Shown here piece by piece: positions 1-11,554 of a DNA stretch of 64,000 nt. Within the stretch, counting starts at the first letter, position 1, and the number at the start of each line of letters is the position of its first letter. This DNA comes from Tenrec ecaudatus (lineage: Eukaryota > Chordata > Mammalia > Afrosoricida > Tenrecidae). The notes beneath the pieces are model-generated. The model searched no databases. It saw nothing but the letters and a program-made list of their open reading frames with translations, and was not told the DNA's origin. The DNA lies in NCBI RefSeq assembly GCF_050624435.1, contig NC_134542.1, forward strand, positions 115,303,677-115,367,676. Direction: 5' to 3'. The translations under genes and the position numbers were made by a program.

Positions 1-2130
1 TGATCCATGCATGACCCTGGACCAGTCTTGAAAATACACGTTTTCCCTTTGACCCAGTCATGCCTCTATTAAGGTGCTCTTACATTGGGATGGTGTGTAT
101 GCTCACCTTTTTAGCAGGTCTGCTTGCTGGCTCTATGGTGACCTCATAACCTCAAGTCTGTCTGGCCTTCTCTGGTAGGGAACTCACTACAAGCATCTGA
201 CTGGCTTCCTCTTGATCTGCAGATACAAGACAGAGAAATATTTCGTGTCTACAGGAAATCACCATTACTAGATTTTCATTGTTGAAGGGGCTATTTTTGT
301 ATCTGAACAAAATATCAGCATAATTTAATCTTTAATCTTAGCACAACCGGTAATAAAATCATCCGAGAAGGGTTGTAGTCTTCTACACCAAAACTCCTCT
401 TCTTTCGCTCCTAAGAGAGAACAGGATTTTCTTCTTCCTACACAGAAAACATGCAAGTGACTAGTGTGCACTTGCTAATGAGTGTCCCAGGCTCTTAAGA
501 ATTTCAGTCACAAATCATGAAAACCCTAAAAAGGGCCTCCATAATTTTTCTTTCAAAGTGAGAAAAAAATAGTGGCCTTAGTTCAACACAAAGACGGTAC
601 AAAGTGTCTATTCAAAATACTTACATGTGTCCTTACCCTTCCTGAGCTCATAACTTCTGCGGGTGCTTCCTAGGCCATGTCCCAGTTAATGCTTCTTCCT
701 TCTAGGGGTGGCTTCATGAACCCTCTGTACGTCCAGGTAGTGTAGATGACGGGGGAACCAAACCACAAAAGCAACTCACTCCTTTCTTTCATTGCCGTGG
801 CTAATTCGGCCATCCTAACAGTCACCAGGTAGGCAAATATGATTCTAAGTACGGAAATCTGTAGTGAGGGGATTTACTCGGGATACTGAACAAAAGAGTG
901 ACCATTAGCTGTGCTCAGGAAAAGGGGATTCTAATTAGTGTTCATATCCTCCTGGGGTGCTTTCCGGTATCTGCGTGTTGATCCTTGTCCTTGGGCTTTC
1001 CACGATCTGGGTGTCTTGGCATGAGTAAAGAGACCAGTCTTGACTGATATGGGTCAATACGAAGCAGAAGCTGGGTGTGCTGCCCAGAGGGAAAGAGTCT
1101 GTTTGAAAATGCCACCTACGTGGTCTTTCTGGAGTAAAGCCTTTAGAAAAACTGGCTCAGCCTCTGTAAATCCACTGGGCTCAATTCATAAGCCCAGAAT
1201 AACAGATCGTAATGGAATAAAAGCATGAGACGCGTATGCGGAACGTTGTCTTCAAATATTGCATTGCCACTGAGGCCCACCTACAAGTGAATCCAAAATA
1301 CTTGGAAGCCCAATGAGGTCTGACATGTCGTAACAATAAATCTAGACTCTGGGGGAGATTAAGCACGAGTGAGTGTGTAATGAATCCCTATTGACGAGGT
1401 TAATGACAGACAGAAGTGCAGGTGGGCCTGGCCCTGGATCTTTGCTTTTTTACTCACCCCTGGAAACCGGTGTCGCGTAGGTTCATTGGGAAGCCAAAGA
1501 GGTCACCCTTAGAAGACAGGCAAAGGAAGATGAACTTTATGTGCAAGACTCACTGGGAAAGAAGTGAAAAGCAAGATCCCAGCCAGCCATAAATTTCCCA
1601 TTCTTAAAATTTGAGGGATTTAACTGGCTCAGCCAAAGCTCTCTCTGTGAGGTCTGCTGAGTGCTGGGCAAAGCGCCAACCCATATTTTATGTCCAATAT
1701 GACATGTGTGGCTCACAGTCAGTGCCAAGCCCGAGGAGAAAGAAATCGTGTCGGCAGTTATCCAGGAAGGAGCTTCGGAAAGCAAAAAGGAAGCTTCTCC
1801 CTTGAGCCTAAGGTTCAGAGGACTGATCGTGCTGGAAATGTTGAACTATCGACAGTAGAAACCCATCCATTCCTTGCTCTCTCAACTATTTTTTGGAGGA
1901 TGGTTGCCATCAAGAGTTCAAAAGCTGTCTGGGAAAATCAAATTCACCTCTTTATCCTAATTACTGCTCAGCTGCTGAAGTCTCTGACAGTAAAAGCTAA
2001 AGGAGGTCCTCTGTGTGTTTGACCATTTTCAAGCATATACTCACTTACTGTGCTAGGTCCCTGTTTTCAAAATGAAATACCAGTTATATATTTTGTTCGT
2101 GATAAAACCTACAGATTATTTACTCATGAT
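1..2130. other. Non-genic stretch, no recognised repeat
   Basis: I see no convincing gene, exon chain or repeat family here. Short open frames (up to 110 codons at 1690-2022) have no recognisable domain or plausible composition. The base composition is mixed, without a CpG island. Confidence 0.5.
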
Positions 2131-2330
2131 AAAAAAACAACAACCCTACTGCTGCCCAGTCAACTTCAACTCACAGCGATGACGACGAGAACTGGCCCCC
2201 CGATTTCCCAGGCCGTGAGTCTCTGAGGCAGACCACACATCTTTCCCCGCAAAGCTGCTGGCGGGTCGGAATTGCTCTCCTTTCAGTCCGCAGTCATGCA
2301 CCTAGCCGTTGTGTCACCAGCACTCCCTCA
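2131..2330 (-). repeat. AfroSINE-type SINE, antisense
   Basis: Read on the plus strand it has the reversed AfroSINE order. A 'caacttcaactcacagcga' tail block comes first (the complement of the 'tcgctatgagtcgg' type tail). The middle block contains 'cacatctttccccgcaaagc', and the reversed tRNA-like head 'gttgtgtcaccagc' ends the copy. An A-rich run at 2129-2141 precedes it. The copy is strongly diverged. Confidence 0.7.
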
Positions 2331-2739
2331 CGAGCGATGGTGAGAAAGGCTTAATTCAGGGTCTGATGCATCATAAAGAGGGTTTTGTAGTTGTGTCATT
2401 GATTCATGTGTGAATAAATTATCAATCAATTCATGAGTGAATACATATAATTCTATTTATAAAGTGAAACTCAGGCTCAGTTTTCTGAGTCAGTTCTTCA
2501 TGCATTTAGATCCAAGACCGAAAACAAATACGAGTGTTTATAAGCAAGTCCAAAGAGACTAAGAGAGCCAGTCAGAGTAAGGAGAGGGAAAAGAGAGGAC
2601 TCCAAAGAAAGAGTGCCTGTTGTGAGTGTGATTGTTGACGGTGCTATCGGTGGTGCTGGTGTTTTCACTAGAGAATATGCGAGCAAGTAAAGGTTTTCCT
2701 CACCGAAACACGGATCATTAAGAATGATTGGGGAAGGAG

Positions 2740-3097
2740 GAATCCAGGTCAGATGATCACTTCAGGACCAGTGGAGTGGCAATACCGGGAGAGTGGATGG
2801 AGGGTGGGTGGAAAGGGGAACCGATTACAGGGATCTACATATCACCTCCTTCCTGGGGAATGGACAACAGAAAAGTGGGTGAAGGGAGATGTCAAAATAA
2901 TAATAATTTATAAATTATCAAGGGTTCATGAGGGAGGGGAAAAATGGGGAGCGAATACCAGGGCTCAGGTAGAAAACAAATGGTTTGAGAATGATGAGGG
3001 CAACCAATGTACAAATGTGCTTGACACAATTGATATATATATATGGATTGTGATGAGAGTTGTATGAGCCATCAATAAAATGATATTTTTTAAAAAA
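2740..3097 (+). mobile_element. 5'-truncated L1 3' end with target-site duplication
   Basis: This is sense-strand terminal L1 3'UTR. It contains the family block 'aataatttataaattatcaag', the 'gattgtgatgagagttgtatgagcc' type terminus, an AATAAA signal at 3074-3079 and a short A tail. It is flanked by a near-perfect 20-bp direct repeat (2720-2739 and 3098-3117, one mismatch), the signature of L1 target-primed insertion. It has no coding content. Confidence 0.9.
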
Positions 3098-3187
3098 AAG
3101 AATGATTGGGGAGGGAGAAGCAGGGGCCTAAGAAGTGAGAAAGCAAACACAGCAGAATCTCCGCAAACTTTCCAAACCAGTTGTGGG

Positions 3188-3400
3188 TGAACCCACCCCA
3201 GCTCACTGGCCACTCTACATGCATGCATCCGAGCGGAACTGAGTTCTCTACCGCTTTCAGTGGTGGATTTTTCAGATCACCAGGCCTGTCTTTAGTGGTG
3301 CCTCTGGGTGGACCCCAACCTCTAATTTCCAGGCGAGCAGATGAACACACATTCACCGTTGGCGCCACATGGGGACTTCCGACAAATTTAGGATCCTTCA
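3188..3400 (-). repeat. AfroSINE-related SINE, antisense, diverged
   Basis: Contains the antisense SINE blocks 'gtggatttttcagatcacc', 'aggcctgtctttagtggtgc' and 'gggtggaccccaacctc', all also seen at 27800-27890. The head is lost or highly mutated. The open frames across it are chance. Confidence 0.55.
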
Positions 3401-3554
3401 TTTTCACTTGCCAGACTTCGGTACGTAGTAATGTACAAAGAAAGGAATTGAGGAAAATGCACCAAGAACATATCAGCCGAGTGTGGTAGTTACATAATCT
3501 GGTGTCAATTGTGGACTTTACCTGAGAGGACTAAGAGTGAAGGGATGGAGCCTA

Positions 3555-4008
3555 GTCTGTCAATCAGATCATAGCCAACGAGACCTCTGTGTGAGCTTGG
3601 CTTTCTCCTGAGCATTCTGGGAAATCTGGTTTTTCCTCATCGGAGGTGGGAGAGCCTCTCTGCTCACTCTCTCGCAAGCACTCTCCTGACAAGTCAATGG
3701 AACTATGTTTGTGCCCTGAACCGTAGAAGCCCTGTGGAGAGACCTGCCAGCGCTGAGATGCTGACAGCACCACTGGATCCAAAGACTTTCTACCCACTGG
3801 CCTGTGATCATCCTGCGTTCAGCATCACTGCACGTGTTTCATGAGTCTGAAGAGGACTTTGTAGATTGGTATCAGACATATGGGCTAATATTGGACTTAT
3901 GGCTTGGAATGGACTGGGTTGGGATGCTTTTTAAATGTACAATTATCCTTTATATACACATATGAGTTTCTACGGATTTGTTTCTCTAGTTACCTGGACT
4001 GACGCATC
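3555..4008 (+). mobile_element. Old solo LTR related to LTR family A
   Basis: The second half aligns by eye with the younger copy at 47627-48139: 'acctgccagcgctgagatgct', 'ggactttgtagattggt', 'ttggacttatggcttgg', 'gactgggttgggatg' and the end 'gtttctctagttacctggactgacgca'. The 5' part differs, so it is an older or different subfamily. The left edge is uncertain. Confidence 0.55.
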
Positions 4009-4374
4009 AATATATCTGCTAACCGACTCTCAGACTCTTTGCTCAGCTAGCATCTTGATAAGTGATATTAATGAAATTCATTTATTCTTCCATTCAATAA
4101 TTTATTGTGTGCATCCTTTGTGCCCAGAGCTATTCCAGGAGAGAGGGATTTAAAGGCAAATTAAATAAGGTCTTCTCCTATCCACATGCAGCTTATATAA
4201 TGGAAAGGAGATAGTTAACAGCAAATTAGCACCCGGGCAGAATTTCTGTCAGTGAATAATATTTGGAGGAAAATAAAACTACACACTTTATTTCTGATCA
4301 GGTCGCATTTTATCAGTAACTCACCCACAGATACCTCTTAGGAAGGCACTTTATCAATTAGTGCTTTTTTTCCC

Positions 4375-4525
4375 CTGACAGTTTTATTGGCATGTAATTC
4401 ACATATCATACAATTCAATAGTTCAAGCACATCAAGAAGTGTTGTACAATCACTAAAATCAGTTTTAGAACCACACCCACACTTGGTGACTTCAAACAGT
4501 CACCATTTCTTTAGTTGATAATTCT
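4375..4525 (-). repeat. Ancient L1 3' end, antisense
   Basis: The block 'ttttattggcatgtaattcacatatcatacaattca', followed by a 'gttgtacaatcactaaaatc' block, matches the general layout of old mammalian L1M-type 3' ends in antisense. It lies directly beside a younger antisense L1. Confidence 0.55.
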
Positions 4526-4532
4526 TGTATTA

Positions 4533-5318
4533 CTATTATTAAATACTTTTATTGGGGGCTCTTACATCTCTTATCACAATCCAGCCATCCATCCATTGTG
4601 TCAAGCACATTTGTATATATGCTGCCATCATCATTCTCAAAACATTTTCTTTCTACTTGAACTCTTGATATCAGTTCCTCATTTCCCCCTCCCTCTCCCA
4701 TCCTCCCTCCCTCATGAACCCTTGATACATTATAGATTATTATTTTCATATCTTACATCATCCTCTGTCGTCCTTCACCCACTTTTCTGTTGTTCATCCC
4801 CCTGGGAGGGGGTTATCTATAAATCCTTGTGTTCGATTCCTTCTTGCTCCCCACACCTTCCCCTTATTCTACTGGTATCTCTACTCTCATTGTTGGCCCT
4901 AAGGGGTTTATCTATCCTGGATTCCCTGTGTTGCAGGATCTTATCTGTAGCAATGTGCATGTTCTCCTCTAATCCGATTTGTAAGGTAGAATTGAGGTCA
5001 TGATAGTGGGAGGAAGGAAGCACCAAAGAACTAGAGGAAAGTTGTGTACTTCATCAGTCCTACACTGCACCCTGACTGGCTCATCTCTTCCTTGTGACCT
5101 TTCTGTGAGGGGATGTCCAAATTGTCTACAGATGGGCTTTGGGTCTGCACTACACACACACATACACACACACATTCACATTGGGTATGATTTTGTTCTG
5201 GATCTTAGATGTCTGCTACCTGATCCCATCGACACCTCATGATCACACAGGCTGGTGTGCTTCTTCCATGTGGGCTTTGTTGCTTCTCAGTTAGATGGCC
5301 ACTTGTTTATCTTTATTT
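4533..5318 (-). mobile_element. L1 3'UTR, antisense, about 0.8 kb
   Basis: Starts at the reversed L1 terminus ('ttttattgggggctcttac') and runs back through 3'UTR blocks shared with the other L1 copies here ('cacccacttttctgttgt', 'gatcacacaggctggtgtgc', 'gggctttgttgcttctcag'). A (CA)n patch sits at 5152-5174. The 162-codon frame at 4515-5003 is a translation of this UTR, not a gene. It is 5'-truncated. Confidence 0.9.
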
Positions 5319-5544
5319 GAAAATTATTTCAGTGATCTTTTGGGTTGGGTTCAGATGGACAATGGTTCTGGTCTCAGCTGGACTTAGATGGGTGGGTCGG
5401 TGCTGGTCTCTGCAGTTATACTTCTGGGGATTAGCACGGTGTCAACTGGGGCAATGGAGGCTAGTGTCTCTCACCCTTCAGCAGGCCAGCTGAGATCCTT
5501 CACATAGAGGCTATGCAGGTCCCAAGAGGAAGAAGAGAAATACT
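5319..5544. repeat. Possible ancient interspersed repeat
   Basis: The block 'gtgtctctcacccttcagcaggccagct...cacatagaggctatgcagg' resembles a widespread old mammalian repeat ('ctcatccttcagcaggctagc...') that I remember but cannot name. Call by resemblance only. Confidence 0.3.
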
Positions 5545-5735
5545 GACGGGACCAAAAGCAAACCCAACTCAAGGCTGTGTGGCAGACGCTAACTCAGCCA
5601 TCCGATGGCACAGAGTAGCACTGCCCCTTTGGGTTTCTGAGATTTTAAAAATCTTTACAGTAAAAAATAATCTCATCCTTCTCCCGAGAAGACACTGGTG
5701 AGTTCTACCTGCTGGCCTGGTGATAAGAGCACAGT
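5545..5735 (-). repeat. AfroSINE, antisense
   Basis: Reversed AfroSINE blocks: 'cagagtagcactgcccctttggg', a duplicated 'aatctttacagtaaaaaat' section and 'ctcatccttctcccgag'. The head is poorly preserved beyond 5710. Confidence 0.65.
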
Positions 5736-5739
5736 CCAT

Positions 5740-6810
5740 CATCCTGAGCTGCAAGATCTCTTGCCCTGCAGGAGACCTGGCAGGATGTGAGGACACAAGA
5801 AGGGGGCACACACTGCCGATTTTTGCTGTCTAACCACAGGGCCTGGGGGTAAGCCAGGTGCCAGCAGATCACACATAGCCCCTGGCTTCTTGGCGCTTGC
5901 TCTCTACTTAGCTAGATAGTGCGAGCACCGGGGTGGAGGGGTGCAGGTGGGGATCACAATCCTGAGGTACAGCTCTAAGAGAACAAATACAGAGTGGCGA
6001 TTTACCTGGGGGAACGAAACGCTGGCTTCCTTAATCGCCCTTGGCACCTGAGACAGGGGATTCGGCCTGCTCGACAAGGGACCTATTAACGGGCCTTATT
6101 GAGAACAGACTAATTACTGAAATTGGATCCCAACCAAGCTCTTCTGAGTTGCTTCTCTACAGAGTGCCAGTCCTATTGAGCAAAGGACAACCACGGCTCT
6201 GTCAGAATCTCATTTTCTTTTCAAACAAAGTTCTTTGTTCGTTTGCTCGTGGATTTGGAATCCCTATTGCATCTGGTGCCCCTGGACCGGAATGATCGGT
6301 CCAGAAGGTGACCTTCCTGCTGTGGCTTTCTCCTGAGAAATGGCTTCCAACCACCATGCGGCAAGCTGAAGGGCCAGGGGGCCTGGCCAAGGCCTGTTGG
6401 TCATCCACCTTCCAGATGTCAAAGCCCAGGGACAGAAGGTGGTCGTCGCCACATGGCCTCGTCCCTTGGCACTGCAGGGGAGTAGCCATGTGGCAGACAC
6501 GGCAGACCCCGCTCTGCCAAAGTGCTGAAGAGAAACTTGGCAAATAGACCAAGTACATCTGGTCATACGTTTCATCTCAATGTGTCTTCCTGGAAGAGGG
6601 GCCTGCCACCACAGTTTTCCAATTCCCAAGTTATTCCAAACAGGCCCTGCTACGCCTTTGGGTTGATGTGCGGCACAGACCTCTAGAGAGTGTGGAAAAG
6701 CAAGATATGACTTGGAGAACTGAAGTGAGCCTGACCCCAAGTCAGGGTACTTTCAATGGCCTCATCCGCATGTGGAAGTTAGCCCTTGACTAAAGAAGGT
6801 CAAAGAAGGA
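5740..6810. other. Non-genic stretch, no recognised repeat
   Basis: About 1.1 kb of moderately GC-rich unique-looking DNA. The longest frame (158 codons, minus, 6264-6740) has no recognisable domain and overlaps others on both strands, so I treat it as chance. Confidence 0.45.
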
Positions 6811-6815
6811 GCCAT

Positions 6816-7172
6816 GCATTTAAATTACAGCACTGGCAAAGAATACTGAAAGTATGTGGGCTGCCAAAAGAACCAACAAATCTGTCTGGAAAGAAGTCCC
6901 GCCAGGACGCTCCTTACAGAGAAGGATGTGGAGACTTGGTCTCACCGACTTTGGACATGTCAGGAGAGACTGGCTTGTGGCGAAGGACATCATGCTTGGT
7001 AAAGTACAGGTTCTCAACAAGATGGATGGACATGGTGGCTTCAACAATGGGCTCAAACATAAGAAAAACCGTGAAGATGGCGCAGGGCCAGCTGATGTTT
7101 CCTTCTGTTGTGCACTGAGTCACTGTGCGTGGGGACCCGCCAGGCAGCAGCTAACAACAACAACCTATGGTG
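6816..7172 (+). mobile_element. RTE (BovB-like, RTE1_LA-like) 3' end
   Basis: Sense-strand 3' coding tail of an RTE LINE: 'ggcaaagaatactgaaagta', 'aaagaaccaacaaatctgtctgg', 'gactttggacatgtcaggag', 'ggacatcatgcttggtaaagt', 'acaagatggatgga', ending in the '(aac)n' tail 'taacaacaacaac' at 7151-7163. Frames are broken. Homologous tails occur at 11555-11885, 17085-17260, 40450-40710 and 49208-49575. Confidence 0.85.
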
Positions 7173-7210
7173 CTCTTTAAGTGTGTGAGTGACAGTCTGG
7201 TGTGAACAGA

Positions 7211-7570
7211 CCTTTTGTTGTTGTTGTTGTTGTTAGCTGAGATCAATTTGGCTCTCAACTCATGGCAACCACGTGCACAAAGGAACAAATGCTTCCCTGT
7301 CCAGCCCCAGACCAAGCAGTAGAATCAGACCATTGTGATCCATGGGGTTCTCCTTGGCTGATTTTTGGAAGCGGAGCCCCAGGTCTTTCTTCCTAGTCCT
7401 TCTAGTCTGGAATCTCTGTGGAGACCTGCTTAGCACCAAAGGAACACACAACCTTCCACTGACACATGGGTGGTGGCTGCACAGGAGGTACACTGACTGG
7501 TATTGAACCTGAGCCTCCAGCATGGAAGGCAAGAATTCTACCACTGAACCATCACTGCCCCCTTGAAGTA
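7211..7570 (-). repeat. Full-length tRNA-Gly-headed SINE, antisense
   Basis: Read on the minus strand, the 5' head resembles tRNA-Gly. It has an A-box-like 'tggttcagtggta' (complement of 7539-7551) and a B-box-like 'aggttcaatacc' (complement of 7499-7510). A body follows ('gactaggaagaaagacctgg' region), then a (TTG/CAA)n tail at 7216-7237. The tail region is shared with the RTE 3' end, consistent with RTE-driven mobility. This family is distinct from the AfroSINE copies. Confidence 0.8.
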
Positions 7571-7712
7571 GTACATTCTCATTCTCACTGCAATCAGGTT
7601 GATCCCAACTCATAGCGATCCTATCAAGCATTGTAGGACTGACCCTCAGTACACTAGAATTAGAAAAATAAGACCCAGTCCCTGCCCTCAAGGAACTTAT
7701 TGCCTTATGTAC

Positions 7713-8363
7713 TGTGGGAAAGCAGCACCCCATAACTGTCTAAGGAGTCTAAGTGGCGGTTGTACAATTGAGGGGTAAATTAAAGAGACATCAAACAAGA
7801 TAAAGCATGCAAAGGAGCACCTCTCAGTCATGACTTCAGGAGCCATGTCTGGGAAGAGAGAGAGAGAGAGAGAGTAATGTTTATATAACCTGGCAGGCCA
7901 CGGTAAGCACTTAGGTAACAGGAAAGGGTTGTACAATAGGTATACAGTAACAAGAGGGGGAGGAACTAGGGGTGTCCACGCAATAGGAAGGGGAGGCCCT
8001 AGGGGCACAAACGTGACAGGAAGGCATATATGTAACCAGATGGAGGGACTCTAGAGTCAAGATGGCAGCCTGACCTTGGTTGTCCCTGAGCTGACTTCAC
8101 CTTAGGTATCTTTGAGATCTTCTTCAGTGGGACAATCCATTAACCTTGTCAGAAGGGAGTGGGTCCTACTTAGGGTGGGACAGACAATAGGTTCTAATTG
8201 CTCTCCATGGCTGACAACTTTCAGGCAGATAACCTTCAAGCAGTTGACTTCCAAGTATATAGTTCATGACCATGTGTTTGCAAACAGCACCTTAAATGTG
8301 GCACTATTATGGGGGGACATTGTGGGGAATAACTTTTACTTAGGAGAATGTGATTGAGATGCA
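7713..8363 (-). mobile_element. Solo retroviral LTR, family B, antisense
   Basis: Aligns with the plus-strand copy at 14711-15333 over about 600 bp. Shared landmarks (on the minus strand) are 'aggctgccatcttgactctagagtc', the repeated 'ccttcctattgc' blocks, a TATA-like 'ttatataaac', the 'gcatgctttatc' block and 'tttacccctcaattgtacaaccgcc'. One end is TG/CA-like at 7713; the other edge is approximate. A (GA)n patch lies at 7857-7874. No internal viral genes flank it, so it is a solo LTR remnant. Confidence 0.75.
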
Positions 8364-8945
8364 ACTCCAACCCACGAATGTGAAGGTTCCCTCCATGGAA
8401 GCCTTGGCCTCCCAGAATCCTTAACGTACAAATGCTGAATGTTTGTCTGCACACACTCTCTTCCCAGGGTTCTCTTTCCCACAATGTACAATGAATCTTC
8501 TTAAATGTCTGGGACTAGAATTATAAATGGTTTTATTTAGTGTCAGACAGAGAGACCAGACTAATTTATTTTTAAAGGGAAGGGGTGGGAGGGTGTTCCT
8601 AATTATTAAGTAATGCTTTCTGTAATTTGGAGAAAAATATTCTCTTTGAGCTGAAAGTATTAAAGTTACTATTGTCATTTTTTGGTGACAAAATTATTTA
8701 GCTGGCAGGTCAAACGTTTTGGAAGAACTCAGATGTAGAAAGATTATGCCTTCAGAACCTGATAAGGGAAGGCTTTGTGTTAGAAAACCTTTCCAAGGGA
8801 GTTTTTATCAATCCCCTGGGAGACGGGAGCAGGAGAAACCAAAGCGGGCAGGCTGTGTCCACTCTGGGAGCCCCCACTTTCTACATCTCCAAAGTCTAGC
8901 TCTCCCATAAAACTCAGCTCCTTTCCCAGGAAGGCTTACCTGCAA
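8364..8945. other. Non-genic stretch
   Basis: No recognised repeat or gene. The A/T-rich half (8500-8700) contains only short chance frames. Confidence 0.4.
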
Positions 8946-8946
8946 G

Positions 8947-9155
8947 AAGGAACCTGGTGGTGCAGTGAGTTAGGAAGCAGGCTGCTAAATCACGAAGTCA
9001 GCGGTTCAAATCTACCAGCCACTCTGAGGGAGAAAGATGAGGCTATCTGCTTCCATAAAGATTTACAGTCATGGAAACCCTACAGAAAATAAATTAACAT
9101 TTAAAAAAATAACAACTCTACTCTGTCCTATCGGGGAACTGGGGTTCAGGATCCA
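8947..9155 (+). repeat. AfroSINE, sense
   Basis: Head 'aacctggtggtgcagtgag', B-box-like 'cagcggttcaaatctaccag', then 'gagaaagatgaggct' and 'ataaagatttacagtcatgg'. About 25 bp of A/T-rich sequence interrupts the copy at 9083-9110 before 'tctactctgtcctatcggg' resumes. Confidence 0.8.
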
Positions 9156-10407
9156 TTCTATGGCTGTGGAGAGTGAACTTACCTGAAAGGCCACCCTGAA
9201 AACTCAGATGATGTTCTTGCCTGTTAGTAATAGCTCTTCAAAAGTTTCATAATAGCTACTTAAAATGCCAGTCCCATTTGTACCTTGTTTCCTTCACGGT
9301 GCCTACCTGACACAATGTCAGACGCATAATAGATTCTCAGTAAGTATTTGTTGAAAACGAGAAAGGGAAAAGAGATAAGAAGCAAGTGGAGACGGGCACA
9401 GAGAAGCTGAGAGCGAATGACCCAACCACTTTCTGCAAGGATTTCTGGGAGAAAGCCAGACCTGTCTATCCTAGAGAACTGCCAAATCCCATCGCAGATG
9501 TCCTTGTCTTTCTGAGTCAGCCCACCTCCCCAGACCAGGGATGAGACAGGCCAAGCAAGGAGGATTCCCTTCCCTTTGTCTCAGGACTGAGACCAGCAGG
9601 AGATACCACGGGCCTAAAACAATCCACCTTAACCAGCAACAGACTGAACATCCTCATGACCAGTCTGATTCCAGACAGCACCCTCCTTGTTACTTTCAGA
9701 ATAATAGAGAGGAGGTTTTCAATTGCAGCACTATTTCCTCTTGGTCATAAAACGTGGTGATTCAGAAGGTCTCCCTCTGAGCCAGGAAGGGGGGTTTAGG
9801 AGGTGGGGGTGTCACGTGGAGGACCCCACACTGTGAAAGCTGGGGGTCTCCTGTAGAGTCCCAGTTTACCCTGCTACCTGCACTGCCTTTGAGCAATAAC
9901 ACACCACAGAATAGCTGCCAGCCTCAGAGGAAGGGAGAAGCTGGCAACCTTGCCCCAAAGACACAAGAGATTTGTCATCTGGGGCCTGGCTGCTCCGTTA
10001 ATCATTAATCACGGCTTCTCCACCACCCAATCCTGTTGCCTGTAGGTGAAGCCCTGAGAGTCCTTCATCTTTCCCAAATCATTTCTGTATTCTAGGTCAA
10101 CTGAATCCTCAAAAGCCTCACCTGGTGAAGTAGGGAGAGCTGGTGGCTGTAGTCGTCTGAGCATTTCTATTTTGCAGATGGGAACTTTCCAGGTAGAGAG
10201 GCAAAATGACTCATCTAAGGGCTGAGACAGATTAGGAAAAACACTGGATCCTTCAACTCCGTTTTTCAAGTTCAGATGACTGAGATATCTCCCCAAGCCC
10301 GCACATATGGGTTCAGTCACACCCTACCTCCTGCTAACACTCTAACTTATGGCACATTACAATCGCCTGCGTCATTTTCCATTTTCTCCCCACCACCCTC
10401 AAGGATG
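9156..10407. other. Non-genic stretch
   Basis: No gene seen. A short MIR- or L2-like 3' motif ('gattctcagtaagtatttgttga', 9331-9353) and weakly MIR-like text around 10140-10250 hint at ancient repeats. I could not assign the rest. Confidence 0.4.
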
Positions 10408-10533
10408 AAAAACCCTAGTGGTGTAAGTGGATTACATATTGGGCTGCTAACCACAAAGTTAGCAGTTCAAAGACACCAGCCGCTCCTCAGGAGAAAGAAG
10501 AGGCTCTCTACTCCCTTAAAGAGTTACAGACAT
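10408..10533 (+). repeat. AfroSINE, left half, split by an L1
   Basis: Head 'aaaccctagtggtgtaag', B-box-like 'agttagcagttcaaagacaccag', 'ccgctcctcaggagaaag' and 'cttaaagagttacagacat'. The copy resumes at 10856 after an L1 insertion. 'agacat' is present on both sides (10528-10533 and 10856-10861). Confidence 0.85.
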
Positions 10534-10855
10534 TGGAAAGAGGGAACTGATTACAAGGATCTACATGTGGCCCTCCTCCCTGGGGGACAGACAACAGAAA
10601 AGAGGGGAGAAGGGAGATGTCGGACAGGGCAAGATATGACAAAATAATAATTTATAAATTATCAAGGGTTCATGAGGGAGGGGGAGTGGGGAGGGAGGGG
10701 GAAATAAAGAGGACCTGATGCAAAGGGCTTAAGTGGAGAGCAAATGCTTTGAAAATGATAAGGACAATGAATGTACATATGTGCTTTACACAATTGATGT
10801 ATGTATGGATTGTGATAAGAGTTGTATGAGCCCCTAATAAAACATTAAAAAAAAG
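10534..10855 (+). mobile_element. L1 3' end nested in an AfroSINE
   Basis: About 320 bp of terminal L1 3'UTR: 'gaactgattacaaggatctac', 'aataatttataaattatcaag', 'tgtatgtatggattgtgata', AATAAA-type signal near 10836 and an A tail. It interrupts an AfroSINE with a short direct repeat, so it is younger than the SINE. Confidence 0.9.
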
Positions 10856-10968
10856 AGACATATAGACTCAGAAACCCATAGGGCCTATTTTAATCTGTCC
10901 TATAGTGTCACTATAATAGGGTTGCTAGGAATCAGCATTGACTCATAGCAATGGCAATGAGGTTTTGT
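10856..10968 (+). repeat. AfroSINE, right half
   Basis: Continues the copy at 10408-10533: 'agactcagaaacccatagggc', 'ctgtcctatagtgtcactata' and the terminal 'cattgactcatagcaatggcaatgag', followed by a T-rich tract. Confidence 0.85.
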
Positions 10969-11130
10969 TTTTTTTTTTTAGTTTTTCATGAACTCCCCAA
11001 GAGGAATGTGTTTTTCTCCCCCATAAGAAAAATCTATTTAGTTCCATACCCTTGCTCTGCAGTATGGAAGCAGGAGCAGACCAAGACACCTGCAACCTCC
11101 AGGGGTGACTGAGAGCAAAGAACACCTCGC

Positions 11131-11142
11131 GGGGGGGGGGGG
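11131..11142. repeat. Poly-G run
   Basis: Twelve G residues, with a further G-rich patch ending near 11159. Likely length-variable. Confidence 0.9.
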
Positions 11143-11261
11143 TGTGCTGGGCGGGGGGGTCCAGAGCCTGAGGAACTAGCCGCTTAGTACATCAATGCCA
11201 TCCCATAAAAAGTGATGACAGCTGACCTAGAAGCCTTTACCTTAGACTCCATACTTTTTCA

Positions 11262-11460
11262 TTAATTAATGTACTTCTGTTTGACAGTTTCACCAACATA
11301 CGATTCCCACCCCATACATTTCACCGGTTCAGTCACACTCACCACCGTACATTGTGCAACCCTCACCACTACTCATTCCAAAATCCTTCTTCTGCCTGTC
11401 ACTCGGAGTTAGTTCTCCATTTCCCACCCACTTCCCCTACCCTGGTCCATGGTCAGAGGG
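11262..11460 (-). repeat. Ancient L1 3' end, antisense
   Basis: Blocks 'gacagtttcaccaacatacgattcccacccc', 'acattgtgcaaccctcaccactactcattcc' and 'agttctccatttcccaccca' follow the general plan of old L1M 3' ends in antisense (compare 4375-4525). Confidence 0.5.
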
Positions 11461-11554
11461 GATGCACCGGAAGTCCTGGTATTTTCCATTACCTCATAGG
11501 ATGTGAAAATTGGACACTAAATTAGGAAGGCTGTGGGAAAAATCAATGCATCTG

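Noticed and set aside
4515..5003. 162-codon plus frame rich in leucine and serine
   Set aside because: Antisense of an L1 3'UTR with pyrimidine-rich blocks, which creates hydrophobic runs that mimic membrane segments.
7499..7551. Possible tRNA-Gly gene
   Set aside because: A and B boxes are present, but the acceptor stem and anticodon arm are not paired and the sequence continues into a SINE body.
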